DNA from: JBOCEF01 sp050586345
GTDB lineage: Bacteria; Pseudomonadota; Alphaproteobacteria; Rhodobacterales; Rhodobacteraceae
Direction: 5' to 3'
Assembly: GCF_050586345.1 (NCBI RefSeq)
Contig: NZ_JBOCEF010000001.1
Location: 189,936 to 253,935, forward strand
DNA length: 64,000 bases
The notes under the pieces are model-generated. The model was not told the origin of the DNA and ran no database searches. It worked only from the letters and a program-made list of their open reading frames with translations. Of this stretch, positions 42,124 to 50,965 are shown one piece after another (the stretch's first letter is position 1; every line of letters starts with the position of its first letter). Made by a program: the position numbers and the translations under genes.

Positions 42124-43245
42124 ATGAGCACCCACGACGCCTCCCCGACCGGATCGCCCGGCCCCGACCTGCCCCCGCCGCTGACCCTCGCCGGTTACGA
42201 ATCGCGCGCCGTGCAGGCGCTGCCCGACGCCATCCGGGCCTATGTTTTCGGCGGCGCGGGCGCGGGGCGGGGGATCGACGCGAATCTGTCGGCCTGGCAG
42301 GGCCATCGCCTCCTTCCGCGGGCGCTGCGGGGACGGACGGCGGGGGGCTCGACCGCCGTCGCGCTGCCGGGCGCGGATCTCGCGCATCCCTTCCTCGTCG
42401 CGCCGATGGCGCTGCACCGGCTCTGCGCCCCGGACGGAGAGGTCGCCACCGCCATGGCCGCCGCGGCGCAGGGCGGCGTGATGACCGTCTCCACCGAATC
42501 GTCCGTGGAGGTCGAGCGCATCGCCGCCGCCGCCCCCGGGCCGCTGTGGTTCCAGCTTTATCCCCGCCATGACCCGGCCCAGTCCGTCGCGTTGATGCGC
42601 CGGGCCGAGGACGCGGGCTGCACCGCCCTCGTGATCACCGTCGACGCCCCCTTCACCCCGCCCCGCCCGGCCGAGATCGCGGCGGGGTTCCGCCTGCCCG
42701 ACGGGGTGCGGCCGGTGCATCTCTCCGCCCTTCCCGGCCCCGCTTTCGCGCCGCTGGCGGAGGGGGAGAGCGCGGTGTTCGACCGCCTGCTGCCCGCCGC
42801 GCCCGACTGGGGGGACGTGGAGCGGCTGATCAAGGCGGCCGCCGCGCCCGTCTACCTCAAGGGCGTCCTGTCCCCCGCCGATGCGCGCCGGGCGGTCGAG
42901 GCCGGGGCGGCGGGGATCATCGTGTCGAATCACGGCGGGCGGCTGCTCGAATCGCTGCCGACGGCGCTGGAGATGCTGCCGCGCGTGGTCGAGGCGACGC
43001 GGGGGGCCGTGCCGTTGATCGTCGATGGCGGCGTGCGGCGAGGCGAGGACGCGCTGATCGCCCGCGCCCTCGGGGCCGACGCGGTGATGGTGGGCCGCCC
43101 GGTGCTGGCCGGCCTCGCCGTCGGCGGCGCGCAGGGGGCGAGCCACGTGCTGCGGATCCTGCGCGACGAGCTGGAGGTGGCGATGGGCCTGCTCGGCCTG
43201 CGCGCGCTGGAGGAGGCGGGGCCGGAGCTGCTCCTGCGCCCCTGA
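42124..43245 (+). CDS. FMN-dependent alpha-hydroxy-acid oxidase/dehydrogenase
   Basis: A 373-residue TIM-barrel flavoprotein of the L-lactate/glycolate/mandelate oxidase family, which oxidises L-2-hydroxy acids to 2-oxo acids. Visible elements are the FMN and catalytic region LVAPMALHRLCAPDGE, STESSVE, WFQLYP, VITVDAP, YLKGVLSPADA (K246) and IIVSNHGGRLLESLPTALEMLP with the catalytic base H270 and R273. Two features are unusual: the motif reads NHGGRLLE where the family has NHGGRQLD, and the segment after VDAPFTPP is short. The N-terminal segment AYVFGGAGAGRG replaces the usual YYxSGAxDE. The substrate may differ from lactate. It follows the tRNA pair with no nearby partner genes. Confidence 0.82.
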   Translation: MSTHDASPTGSPGPDLPPPLTLAGYESRAVQALPDAIRAYVFGGAGAGRGIDANLSAWQGHRLLPRALRGRTAGGSTAVALPGADLAHPFLVAPMALHRLCAPDGEVATAMAAAAQGGVMTVSTESSVEVERIAAAAPGPLWFQLYPRHDPAQSVALMRRAEDAGCTALVITVDAPFTPPRPAEIAAGFRLPDGVRPVHLSALPGPAFAPLAEGESAVFDRLLPAAPDWGDVERLIKAAAAPVYLKGVLSPADARRAVEAGAAGIIVSNHGGRLLESLPTALEMLPRVVEATRGAVPLIVDGGVRRGEDALIARALGADAVMVGRPVLAGLAVGGAQGASHVLRILRDELEVAMGLLGLRALEEAGPELLLRP

Positions 43246-43348
43246 CCCCGCCGCACGGGCCGGATCGGCGCGCCCCCCCGCCGAAGGGCTTGCGCGCCGC
43301 AAGGAGCGCGAGGCCGGAGGCCCCCGGCTCCCCAACCGCGCCCGGCAT

Positions 43349-43375
43349 GAAAAAAGGGGGGACCTGCGTCCCCCC
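43349..43375 (-). terminator. Terminator of the iron uptake operon
   Basis: GGGGGGA (43355-43361) pairs with TCCCCCC (43369-43375); on the minus strand a run of six T follows. It lies just past the tonB stop at 43396. Confidence 0.75.
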
Positions 43376-43395
43376 CTCCCCCGGGTCAGGGGGCC

Positions 43396-44226
43396 TCAGA
43401 GCACCCTGTAGGTGATCGGCGCGGCGATCTCGAACCGCTCGCCCGTCATGTGCGCGGGCGGCGCGGGCAGGCGGCCGGCCCGATCCGCGATGGCCAGGGC
43501 GGCGGCGTCCAGCGCCGGGTGCCCGGCGCTTTCCATCAGCCGCGCGCCCAGCACCCGCCCGTGGCGGTCGAGCGTCAGGGCCAGCACCGCCCGCCCCTGC
43601 GCCCGGTCGGGCAGGGCGGCGGCGGGATAGGTCTTCAGCCCGTCCAGCGCCACCGCCAGCTTGCGCTTCCAGGCGCTGACCTGGGCGCGCTTCTCCTGCT
43701 CCAGCCCCTCCTGCTTCGCGCGGGCCTGCGCCCGGGCCTTGCGCGCCCCCGCGGCGGGGGGCGGCAGGGCGGATCGGCTCGGGGCCTGCGGGGCGGCCTG
43801 CGCCTCCTGCGCCTCGGTCGGGACCTCGTCCGGGGTGCGGTCGACATTGGTCTCCATGTCCGGGTTGGCGATGTCGAAGGCCAGCGACGGGTCCTTCACC
43901 CGGTAGGGCGTGGTCTGCATCGGCGGGGTGTCGACCGACCGGGCCAGGGTCTGTTCCGACTCCGGGGCCTGGGGGGCGGCCATCACCTCGGGCGCGGCCG
44001 CCCCGCGCGGGGCGTCATGGGCCGGGGCGGCGGCGGCGGCTTCCTCCTCGGGCGCATCGAGCGTCACCAGCAGCGCGCCCTCCACCCCCTCGGGCAGGGT
44101 CTCGGGCGGCTCGGGCGGCGTCGACAGCACCCCCGCCCAGCCCCCCGCGTGCAGCGCGAGCGAGAGCGCGAGCCCCAGCCCCGCCGCCGCCCAGCCGCGG
44201 CCGGGCGCGGGATCGGCGAGGCTCAT
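43396..44226 (-). CDS. tonB: TonB energy-transducing protein
   Basis: Periplasm-spanning protein that couples the ExbBD proton channel to outer-membrane receptors. The 276-residue product has one N-terminal membrane helix (AAAGLGLALSLALHAGGWAGV) with the conserved Ser-x3-His pair SLALHAG, a long Pro/Ala/Glu-rich linker, a coiled-coil stretch (KARAQARAKQEGLEQEKRAQ), and a C-terminal TonB domain (YPAAALPDRAQGRAVLALTLDRHGRVLGARLMESAGHPALDAAAL). It overlaps exbD by 4 bp and is the last gene of the operon. Confidence 0.92.
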   Translation of the reverse strand: MSLADPAPGRGWAAAGLGLALSLALHAGGWAGVLSTPPEPPETLPEGVEGALLVTLDAPEEEAAAAAPAHDAPRGAAAPEVMAAPQAPESEQTLARSVDTPPMQTTPYRVKDPSLAFDIANPDMETNVDRTPDEVPTEAQEAQAAPQAPSRSALPPPAAGARKARAQARAKQEGLEQEKRAQVSAWKRKLAVALDGLKTYPAAALPDRAQGRAVLALTLDRHGRVLGARLMESAGHPALDAAALAIADRAGRLPAPPAHMTGERFEIAAPITYRVL

Positions 44227-44648
44227 GCGCCGCCCTCCGCGACCTCGAGGCCGACCAGCCCGACCTTGAGGTAGCCGCCGACGCGCAGCTTGTTGAGCAC
44301 GCCCATCAGCTCGCCATAGGGCACCGCCCGGTCGGCACGCAGGTAGAGGCGCGCGTCACGGTCGAGCTTGGTGACGATCTCCACCTCCTGCACCAGGGCG
44401 GCGAGGGGCACGTCGCGGTCCCCGACGCTGACCTGCCCGTCCTCGCGCAGGGTCAGGAACACGGGGTCCGAGGGGCGGGCGGCGGCCTCGGCGTTCGACA
44501 CCGGCAGCTCCACCGGCACGTCGACGGTCGAGAGCGGCGCCGCCACCATGAAGATGATCAGCAGCACCAGCATCACGTCGATGAAGGGCGTGATGTTGAT
44601 CTCTGCGCTCTCCAGCGCCTCGTCGGAATCGCGGATCGGTCCGGCCAT
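44223..44648 (-). CDS. exbD: Biopolymer transport protein ExbD
   Basis: A 141-residue inner-membrane protein with one N-terminal helix. The segment EINITPFIDVMLVLLIIFMV contains the essential aspartate of the proton channel (D in FIDVML). The periplasmic domain ends GVLNKLRVGGYLKVGLVGLE. It is separated from exbB by one base and overlaps tonB by four, so the three proteins are made together. Confidence 0.95.
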   Translation of the reverse strand: MAGPIRDSDEALESAEINITPFIDVMLVLLIIFMVAAPLSTVDVPVELPVSNAEAAARPSDPVFLTLREDGQVSVGDRDVPLAALVQEVEIVTKLDRDARLYLRADRAVPYGELMGVLNKLRVGGYLKVGLVGLEVAEGGA

Positions 44649-44649
44649 G

Positions 44650-45978
44650 TCACGCGGCCTCCGGCAGGGGGCGCGCCGGGACGGGCGCGGGCGTGGGCGC
44701 CGGGCGGTCGAGATCGCGCGACAGGGTGCGTTCCGTCAGCTCCGCCGCATCGCCGAGCATCAGCCGGTAGGCCCCGGCCCCGCGCGCCAGCTGGGTGTGG
44801 AACAGGGTGGCGGGGATCGCGGCCACGAGGCCGAGCGCCGTGGCCAGCAGCGCCTCGGCGATGCCCGGCGCGACGACGGCGAGGTTGGTGGTCCCGCTTC
44901 CGGCGATGCCGATGAAGCTGTTCATGATGCCCCAGACGGTGCCGAAGAGGCCGATGAACGGCCCGGCCGAGGCGATGGCGGCGAGGATCCCGGTCCCCCC
45001 CTGCATCCGCCGCGCCGCCGCGGCCTCGATCCGCGACAGGTGGGCGGCGGCGCGGGATTTCACCCCCTCGGCCGGGAAGCCGGGCGCATCGCAGCGGGTG
45101 ACCTCGGCGGCCGCGGCGCGGATCATCCGCGACAGCGGGTCGGCGCGGCGGCGCGCGTCGGGCAGCGCCTCGGACAGCGTGCGCGCGTCCGCGAGGCGCC
45201 GGTAGGCCCGCCGCAGCCGCCGCTTGCCGAGGGTGAGCGCGGTGAGCCGCGCCATCCACACCCCCCAGCCGAGCACCGAGAGGACCGCGAGGATCACCAT
45301 CACGGCCTTCACCACGATGTCGGCGGCCATGAACATGCCGATGGGCGAGAGGGCGCCGTGGCCGCCTTCGGCCCCCGCGCCATGCCCGGCGCCCGCGGCC
45401 CGGTCCAGCGCCGCGCGGGCGCTTGCGATCAGCGCGTCGGCCCGGGCGCCGAGCCCGGCGAGGCCGGTCGGGGCCGGGGCCGCGGGTGCGGCTCCCGCTT
45501 CGGGTGCGGCTGCGGGCGCGGCGCCGGATTCGGCCTCTCGCGCCTCGGGGGCCTCGGTCCGCAGCTCTCCGCGGCGCTCGAGTTCGGCGGCGCTCAGCCC
45601 CATCAGCCGGGGGACGCCGGCGCCCGCCGCGGCGGGTGCGGCCGGGGCGACCGCCGCGGGATCCGCCGCGGCGAGGCGCTGCGCGGCAGGGGCCGCCGCA
45701 GGCCCGGCGGCGGCAGGCCCGGCGACGGCAGGGGCGGCGACGGCAGGGGCGGCGCCGGACTCTGCCCCGGGCGCGGCGGCCGCCGCGTCGCCCGCGGCTT
45801 CGGCCGGGGGCGTCATCGCCATCGGGGCGATGGCGCCGGGCAGGGCGACGGCGGGCGGCAGGGCGGCGTCCGCCGCCCCCTCCTGCGCGGTCGCGGCGGC
45901 GGCGATGCAGGCCAGCACGGCGCCCGAAAGCAGCGCGCGGGCGAAGACGGGACGGGCGGGGAGGGGGGCGCGCGTCAT
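44650..45978 (-). CDS. exbB: ExbB proton channel protein with a long periplasmic extension
   Basis: The C-terminal ~240 residues are ExbB/TolQ: helix ADIVVKAVMVILAVLSVLGWGVW, the large cytoplasmic loop, then GGTGILAAIASAGPFIGLFGTVWGIMNSFIGIA and AVVAPGIAEALLATALGLVAAIPAT, the channel-lining helices. The N-terminal ~200 residues are a signal peptide (ending ATAQEG) followed by Ala/Pro/Gly-rich low-complexity sequence, predicted to lie in the periplasm. Extended ExbB proteins are known in proteobacteria but this one is long (442 residues against ~240). It has the usual neighbours piuC (3 bp upstream) and exbD. Confidence 0.92.
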   Translation of the reverse strand: MTRAPLPARPVFARALLSGAVLACIAAAATAQEGAADAALPPAVALPGAIAPMAMTPPAEAAGDAAAAAPGAESGAAPAVAAPAVAGPAAAGPAAAPAAQRLAAADPAAVAPAAPAAAGAGVPRLMGLSAAELERRGELRTEAPEAREAESGAAPAAAPEAGAAPAAPAPTGLAGLGARADALIASARAALDRAAGAGHGAGAEGGHGALSPIGMFMAADIVVKAVMVILAVLSVLGWGVWMARLTALTLGKRRLRRAYRRLADARTLSEALPDARRRADPLSRMIRAAAAEVTRCDAPGFPAEGVKSRAAAHLSRIEAAAARRMQGGTGILAAIASAGPFIGLFGTVWGIMNSFIGIAGSGTTNLAVVAPGIAEALLATALGLVAAIPATLFHTQLARGAGAYRLMLGDAAELTERTLSRDLDRPAPTPAPVPARPLPEAA

Positions 45979-45981
45979 CTC

Positions 45982-46665
45982 TCAGACCTCGGCGAAGTTG
46001 CGGATCAGGTTGTGGTAGAGGCCGGTCAGCTTCAGGCAGACCGGGTCGTTGGCCCCGCGCTCCGCCGACAGGGTCTGCACCGCGCCGTCGAGATCGAACA
46101 GCATCGAGCGCCGCGCGTCCTCGCGCACCAGGCTCTGGATCCAGAAGAACGAGGCCAGCCGCGCCCCGCGCGTCACCGGCGTCACGTAATGCAGGCTGTC
46201 CGAGGGGTAGAGCACGGCGGAGCCCGCGGCGCCCTTCACGGTCTTGTCGCCGTAATGGTCGCGCACCACCAGCTCGCCCCCGTCATAGGCGGCGGGGTCT
46301 TCGAGGAACACGGTGCAGGACAGGTCGGCGCGCATCGTCTCGTTCGCGCCGGGGATGACGCGGATGGCGTTGTCGACATGGGCGCCGAATTCCCCGCCGC
46401 CGCGATAGCGGTTGAACATCGGCGGCAGGATGCGCCGGGGCAGGGCGGCGGACATGAAGGTGGCCGAGCGCGCCAGCGCGCCCGACAGCACCGCCTGCGC
46501 CTCGGCCTCGGCCGGGCTGCCGACGGGCAGCTGCTCGTTGCGCTTCACCTCGGCGGACTGGGCGCCGGCGGTGTCGCGCCCGTCGGTCCAGGGGGCGTCC
46601 GAGAGGATGCGGCGCAGCGCGGCCAGCTCCTCGGCGGTCAGGATGTCGGGAATTTCGATCAGCAT
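45982..46665 (-). CDS. PiuC-type Fe(II)/2-oxoglutarate-dependent dioxygenase
   Basis: A 227-residue PKHD-type hydroxylase. The iron ligands are H96, D98 (GAHVDNAIR) and H159 (SLHYVTPVT), and R169 should bind 2-oxoglutarate. PiuC/YbiX proteins are regularly encoded next to TonB-dependent siderophore receptors and are iron-regulated; their substrate is not firmly known. AAGGAGA precedes the ATG at 46665. It lies between the receptor gene and exbB. Confidence 0.92.
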   Translation of the reverse strand: MLIEIPDILTAEELAALRRILSDAPWTDGRDTAGAQSAEVKRNEQLPVGSPAEAEAQAVLSGALARSATFMSAALPRRILPPMFNRYRGGGEFGAHVDNAIRVIPGANETMRADLSCTVFLEDPAAYDGGELVVRDHYGDKTVKGAAGSAVLYPSDSLHYVTPVTRGARLASFFWIQSLVREDARRSMLFDLDGAVQTLSAERGANDPVCLKLTGLYHNLIRNFAEV

Positions 46666-46802
46666 GGGGGCTCTCCTTGCCGGGGGGAGGATCGGCTGGG
46701 GGGCGAAGAACGGTGGGCGCCCCGCGGGCGCCGGGGCGTCCGCGGGGCTGGGAGAAAAGGGGAGGGCGCGGGCGGCGGCGGGGGGCGCCGCCCGCCCCGG
46801 GA

Positions 46803-49301
46803 TCAGAAGTCGAGCTTCAGCGTCGCCATCGCCGAGCGGCCCGGCGCGACATAGGTGAAGGGCGCGCCCGAGCGGTAGAACGCGTCGTAATAGGTCTCGT
46901 CCGTCAGGTTGGTGACCGACACGGCGATCGAGGCGTTCTCGGTCACCCGGTACTCGGCCATCGCGTCGAAGCGCACGAAGCCCTGCAGGGTGTTGCCGTT
47001 GGTGGCGGCGAGCGATCCGCCCTGGATCTCGCCGCGCCAGGTGGCCTGGCCGCCGATGGCGAAATCGTCGGTCGCCTGCCAGCGCACCAGCAGGTTGGCC
47101 TGGTGATGGGCGATGTTGGCGAGCTGTTCGCCCACATTCGCGGCGCTGGCGGACTTGGTGACCTCGGACTGCATCAGGCTGGCGCCGCCGAAGACCGAGA
47201 TGCCCTCCCAGACCTCGCCCGACAGGCCGAACTCGACGCCCTGCACGTAGTACTCGCCCGACGCGGTGGTCACGGCGGAGGCGCCGCGGCCCTGGGTCTC
47301 GCGCGCGTTGCGCTTCTCGGTGCGGAACACCGAGGCGGTGGCCAGCAGGTCGTCGCCGAAGAAGGACCACTTCACGCCCAGCTCGTAGGCGGTGTTCTTC
47401 TCGGGGGCCAGCAGCTGCCCGGCCGCGTCGAGCCCGCCATAGAAGCCGCCGCCCGCGTCGAGCTCCTGCCCCATCGGGTTGGTGGAGGTGGCGATGGCGG
47501 CGTAGAGCGTGCCCTCGGGGACCGGCTTCCAGGTCAGGCCGGCGTTCCAGTTGAACATCACGTCGTCGCGGGCATAGGCGTAGGCGCCCGAGCCGCCGAC
47601 CCCGCTCTTGGAGATGTCATAGCTGTCGATCCGCGCGCCGAGGGTCAGCGACAGGCCGGGCAGAAGCTCCACCGTGTCGCCCAGGAACGCCGAGAGCGTC
47701 TCGACATTCACCTTGGTCGGGTCCGCCGACAGGGTCAGCGCCGTGCCCGGAACCCAGCAGCCCTCGGCGATCGGGTCGGGGTCGAACAGGTCCACGAGGC
47801 AGCCGCGGCCGCCGGTCGGGTTCTGGTAATCCTCGGAGGTCAGGCCGGTATAGGAGCGGGAGACGATCTTCTCGCGGCTCGCCTCGACGCCGAAGATGGC
47901 GGCGTGCTTCATGCCCCCGAGGGTGCCGTCCCAGGTCAGCTCGGCCACGTTGCCGAACACGGTGTTGCTCTGCTTGTTCGACTTGAAGCTGAGCGAGGCG
48001 GTCCAGTCCGCCGGGTCGGCGGCGGAGGCGTCCATGTTCGACGGCGCGGTCAGCACGTAGTCATTGGTGCTGCGCGACAGGCGGGTGCGGTTCGACAGGG
48101 CGAACCCGTCCCCGAGGTCCCAGTCCACGCGGAAGGTGCCCACGTCCTGGCCCGCCTCCTGGAAGTCGCGGCCGACGACGCCGAAATAGGTGTCGCGCGA
48201 GACGCCGAGGCTCTCGGTCGCGGGTTCGCCTGCGGTCGAATCCCAGGGCACGCCCCAGTCGGGGGTCTGCGAGATGTCGATATGGTGGAATTCGAGGCCC
48301 ACCGTCACGTCGTCGGCGATGTCGCCTTCAACGCTGAAGGCGGCGCCCCAGCGGTCGTCCTTGACGTGGTCGCGGCCGGGGGTGTCGGATTTCTGCGCCA
48401 TCAGGTTGACGCGGCCGCGGATGTTCTCGTTCAGCTCTCCGTTCGCGTCGAGGGTCCCGCGCCAGAGGTTCGAGGTCCCGGCCGAGAGGGCGCCCGAGAT
48501 GAAGTCGTCCTTCTGCGCCTTCTTGGTCACCAGGTTGACAGCGCCGCCGGTGACGCCGCGCCCGCCCACGGTGCCCGAGGGGCCCTTCAGGATCTCGACC
48601 TGCTCGGTCATGAAGTTCTCGCGGATCGTCACGCCGCTTTCGCGCACGCCGTCGACGAAGGCGTCGTTGGTGGCCTTGAAGCCGCGGATGAACAGCACGT
48701 CGCCGTAAGCGTTGCCGCCCTCGCCGGTGCCGAGGGTGATGCCCGGGGTGGTGCGGGCCAGCTCGCGCACCGAGGTGGCGCCCTTCTGCTCAAGCACCTC
48801 CTTGGGGATGGCGTTGATGGTGCGCGGGGTGTCCTTGAGCGGCGTGCGGATGCGCGAGTTGGCCGAGGCGTCGACCTTCCAGGGCGCGTTCGGGTCGGCG
48901 AAGGGGTTGGCCCCGCCCACGGCCCCGGCGCCCGTCAGGGCGGGGGCCTGTCCGCCCGCGGCGGCGGCCTGCTGCGCGGCGTCGCCCGCGCCCCCGGCGG
49001 CGGCCCCCGCGGCTGCGGCGCCCGCGGCGCCGGCCCCGGCCGCGCCCTGGCCGTCGGCCTCGGCCGGGGCGGCGGCCTCGACCTCCAGCTCCGGGAGCAT
49101 GATCGGCGCGGCCTGCTGGGCGAAGGCCGGGGCGGCGAGGCCGAGCGAGGCGGCGAGGCCGAGGCCGAGCGCGGCGCGCTGGGCGGGGCGGGCCTGGGCG
49201 GGGGCCTGGGCGGGGGCCGCGGCGGGCGCCCCGAGGGCGGCGGCGGCGAGGCCCGCGGGCAGGCGGGCGGCGTGGCGGGGGTCGGTCGTGTGTCGGGTCA
49301 C
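46803..49301 (-). CDS. TonB-dependent siderophore receptor (Fiu/CirA-like)
   Basis: Outer-membrane ferric-siderophore receptor, 832 residues. A long N-terminus with a hydrophobic signal region ends near APAFAQQAAP; a LPELEVEAA segment is the likely TonB box, followed by ~60 residues of Ala/Gly-rich linker. The plug domain (about 140-260) has VREL...TPGITLGTGEGGNAYGDVLFIRGF and VEILKGPSGTVGGRGVTGGAVNLVTKK. The beta-barrel runs to the C-terminal aromatic ATLKLDF. There is no STN signalling domain, so no sigma/anti-sigma control is expected. The GTG start at 49301 follows GGAGA. The operon mates piuC, exbB, exbD and tonB suggest a catecholate-type receptor. Confidence 0.9.
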   Translation of the reverse strand: MTRHTTDPRHAARLPAGLAAAALGAPAAAPAQAPAQARPAQRAALGLGLAASLGLAAPAFAQQAAPIMLPELEVEAAAPAEADGQGAAGAGAAGAAAAGAAAGGAGDAAQQAAAAGGQAPALTGAGAVGGANPFADPNAPWKVDASANSRIRTPLKDTPRTINAIPKEVLEQKGATSVRELARTTPGITLGTGEGGNAYGDVLFIRGFKATNDAFVDGVRESGVTIRENFMTEQVEILKGPSGTVGGRGVTGGAVNLVTKKAQKDDFISGALSAGTSNLWRGTLDANGELNENIRGRVNLMAQKSDTPGRDHVKDDRWGAAFSVEGDIADDVTVGLEFHHIDISQTPDWGVPWDSTAGEPATESLGVSRDTYFGVVGRDFQEAGQDVGTFRVDWDLGDGFALSNRTRLSRSTNDYVLTAPSNMDASAADPADWTASLSFKSNKQSNTVFGNVAELTWDGTLGGMKHAAIFGVEASREKIVSRSYTGLTSEDYQNPTGGRGCLVDLFDPDPIAEGCWVPGTALTLSADPTKVNVETLSAFLGDTVELLPGLSLTLGARIDSYDISKSGVGGSGAYAYARDDVMFNWNAGLTWKPVPEGTLYAAIATSTNPMGQELDAGGGFYGGLDAAGQLLAPEKNTAYELGVKWSFFGDDLLATASVFRTEKRNARETQGRGASAVTTASGEYYVQGVEFGLSGEVWEGISVFGGASLMQSEVTKSASAANVGEQLANIAHHQANLLVRWQATDDFAIGGQATWRGEIQGGSLAATNGNTLQGFVRFDAMAEYRVTENASIAVSVTNLTDETYYDAFYRSGAPFTYVAPGRSAMATLKLDF

Positions 49302-49693
49302 GAGAAGCGCATCTCCGGGGCCGCCCGGCCCGGCGCGCGCGAAAAAGGCGCGACGGAGCGGCGGCGGTCAAACGTTGATCGGGAAGATGGCTGGGCGCGG
49401 TCGCGGCCTGGCTGTCCGAAGATCGTCGGGGCGGGACCGGTCGGATGGCGCGCCTGCGGGGACCTTCGGGGGTCGCGCGGGGGGGCTGTCGGGCCCGCCT
49501 GCGCGTCTCGTCGTGCCTTATCCTTATCCGACTGAAACAGTCAACCATCCGCGCGCGCCGCCCTGCCATGGCCGCGCGCCGCTGTTGCGCGGCTGCAACC
49601 CGGCCCCCGGGGCGCCGCGCCCCCCGACAGGCGAAGGGCGGCGCCTTTCGGCGCCGCCCTCGGCAAGGATCGCAGGATCGCCGCGCGCGCGGC
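49302..49693 (-). other. Leader of the siderophore operon and gene-free interval
   Basis: 392 bp without a supportable gene. It holds the ~200-nt leader of the receptor gene, the promoter at 49517-49544, and a GC-rich hairpin at 49635-49659 (GGGCGGCGCC with GGCGCCGCCC, loop TTTCG) after the stop of the MFS gene, which may end that transcript without a clear U-tract. Confidence 0.5.
49517..49544 (-). promoter_or_regulatory. Candidate iron-regulated promoter of the receptor operon
   Basis: On the minus strand TTGACT (49539-49544) and GATAAG (49517-49522) are 16 bp apart. A 13-bp palindrome GACTG-TTT-CAGTC (49530-49542) overlaps the -35 box. TGA-N9-TCG here is one base from the TGA-N9-TCA iron-responsive box described for RirA-type control in Rhodobacterales and rhizobia. 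Confidence 0.45.
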
Positions 49694-50956
49694 TCAGGCG
49701 GCCAGGACCGCCCGGCTGCGCTCGTTCACCGGCAGGTGGACGACGGCCGAGAACAGCCCGATCCCGACGCCGATCCACCACACCGCGTCATAGGTGCCGT
49801 AGACGTCATAGAGCGCGCCGCCGAGCCACACGCCCGCGAAGCTGCCCAGCTGGTGCGACAGGAACACGATGCCGTAGAGCGTGCCCATGTAGCGCATCCC
49901 CCAGATATGCCCCACCAGCCCCGCGGTCAGCGGCACCGTCGCCAGCCACAGCGCGCCCATGGCGACCGAGAACAGCAGCACCGTGGTCGGCGTCATCGGC
50001 GCCCAGATGAACAGCGCCGAGGCCGCCGCGCGCCCGACATAGATGGCCGAGAGCAGGTACTTGCGGCTCAGCCGCGATCCCAGCGCCCCGGCGACCAGGG
50101 TGCCGACGATGTTGGCCAGCCCGATCAGCGCGATGGCCCAGGCGCCGAGCTGCACGGTGCTGCTCAGCCCCAGCCCGGCCAGCAGCCCCGCCGGGTCGAT
50201 CGGCCCGCAGACCTCGGCCACGAAGGCGGGGAAATGCGCGGTGATGAAGCCCAGCTGATAGCCGCAGGAGAAGAAGCCGAGGAAGATCAGCGTGTAGGAC
50301 GGATCGCGCAGCGCCCCGCCCATGACCTGCGCGAAGGACGCCTCGGCCCCCGTTCCCGCCGGGGCCTGGGGCGCGCGCAGCAGCGGCAGCAGCAGCAGAA
50401 CCGTCAGCGCGATCCCCGCCAGCGCCAGGAAGGTGAAGTCGATGCCGCCCGAGGCGAGCAGCCGCTCCACCACCGGCGGCCCGACCACCTGGCCCGCCGA
50501 CCCCGCCGCCGTGGCGATGCCGAGCGCCATGGAGCGGTGCGATTCCGGCGTCGCGCGCCCGACCATCGCCAGGATCACGCCGAAGCCGGTCCCCGCGATG
50601 CCGAAGCCGATCAGCACGTTGAGCAGCTGGTGCCCCTCGGGCGTCACCGCCTGCGAGGAGAGCGCAAGGCCCACCGCGTAGGTCACCGCGCCCAGCGCCA
50701 GCGCCCGCCGCTCGCCCCACCGCTCGGCGATCATGGCGAAGAGCGGCTGCCCGAACCCCCAGGCGAGGTTCTGGATCGCGATGGCGAGCGAGAATTCCGC
50801 CCGCAGCCAGCCGAAGCTTTCCGCCATCGGGATCTGGAACAGCCCGAAGGCGGCGCGGATGGCGAAGGAAATCAGGATGATGGCGCAGCCCGCCAGCAGC
50901 ACGGGCGAGAGCAGCGCGGAGCGCGGGGCGGGAGCGGGAGAGATGGCGGTGGTCAT
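49694..50956 (-). CDS. MFS transporter
   Basis: A 420-residue major facilitator with twelve predicted helices. The loop 2-3 motif is present in the form GQPLFAMIAERWGERRAL, and the second half repeats it as GTLVAGALGSRLSRKYLL. It resembles the YbfB/OFA-like (oxalate/formate antiporter) group, but the substrate cannot be read. It is followed on the same strand by nothing, and precedes the siderophore operon by 392 bp. The DHFR-like gene lies 9 bp upstream, so the two probably share a transcript. Confidence 0.85.
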   Translation of the reverse strand: MTTAISPAPAPRSALLSPVLLAGCAIILISFAIRAAFGLFQIPMAESFGWLRAEFSLAIAIQNLAWGFGQPLFAMIAERWGERRALALGAVTYAVGLALSSQAVTPEGHQLLNVLIGFGIAGTGFGVILAMVGRATPESHRSMALGIATAAGSAGQVVGPPVVERLLASGGIDFTFLALAGIALTVLLLLPLLRAPQAPAGTGAEASFAQVMGGALRDPSYTLIFLGFFSCGYQLGFITAHFPAFVAEVCGPIDPAGLLAGLGLSSTVQLGAWAIALIGLANIVGTLVAGALGSRLSRKYLLSAIYVGRAAASALFIWAPMTPTTVLLFSVAMGALWLATVPLTAGLVGHIWGMRYMGTLYGIVFLSHQLGSFAGVWLGGALYDVYGTYDAVWWIGVGIGLFSAVVHLPVNERSRAVLAA

Positions 50957-50965
50957 GGCGGGTCC

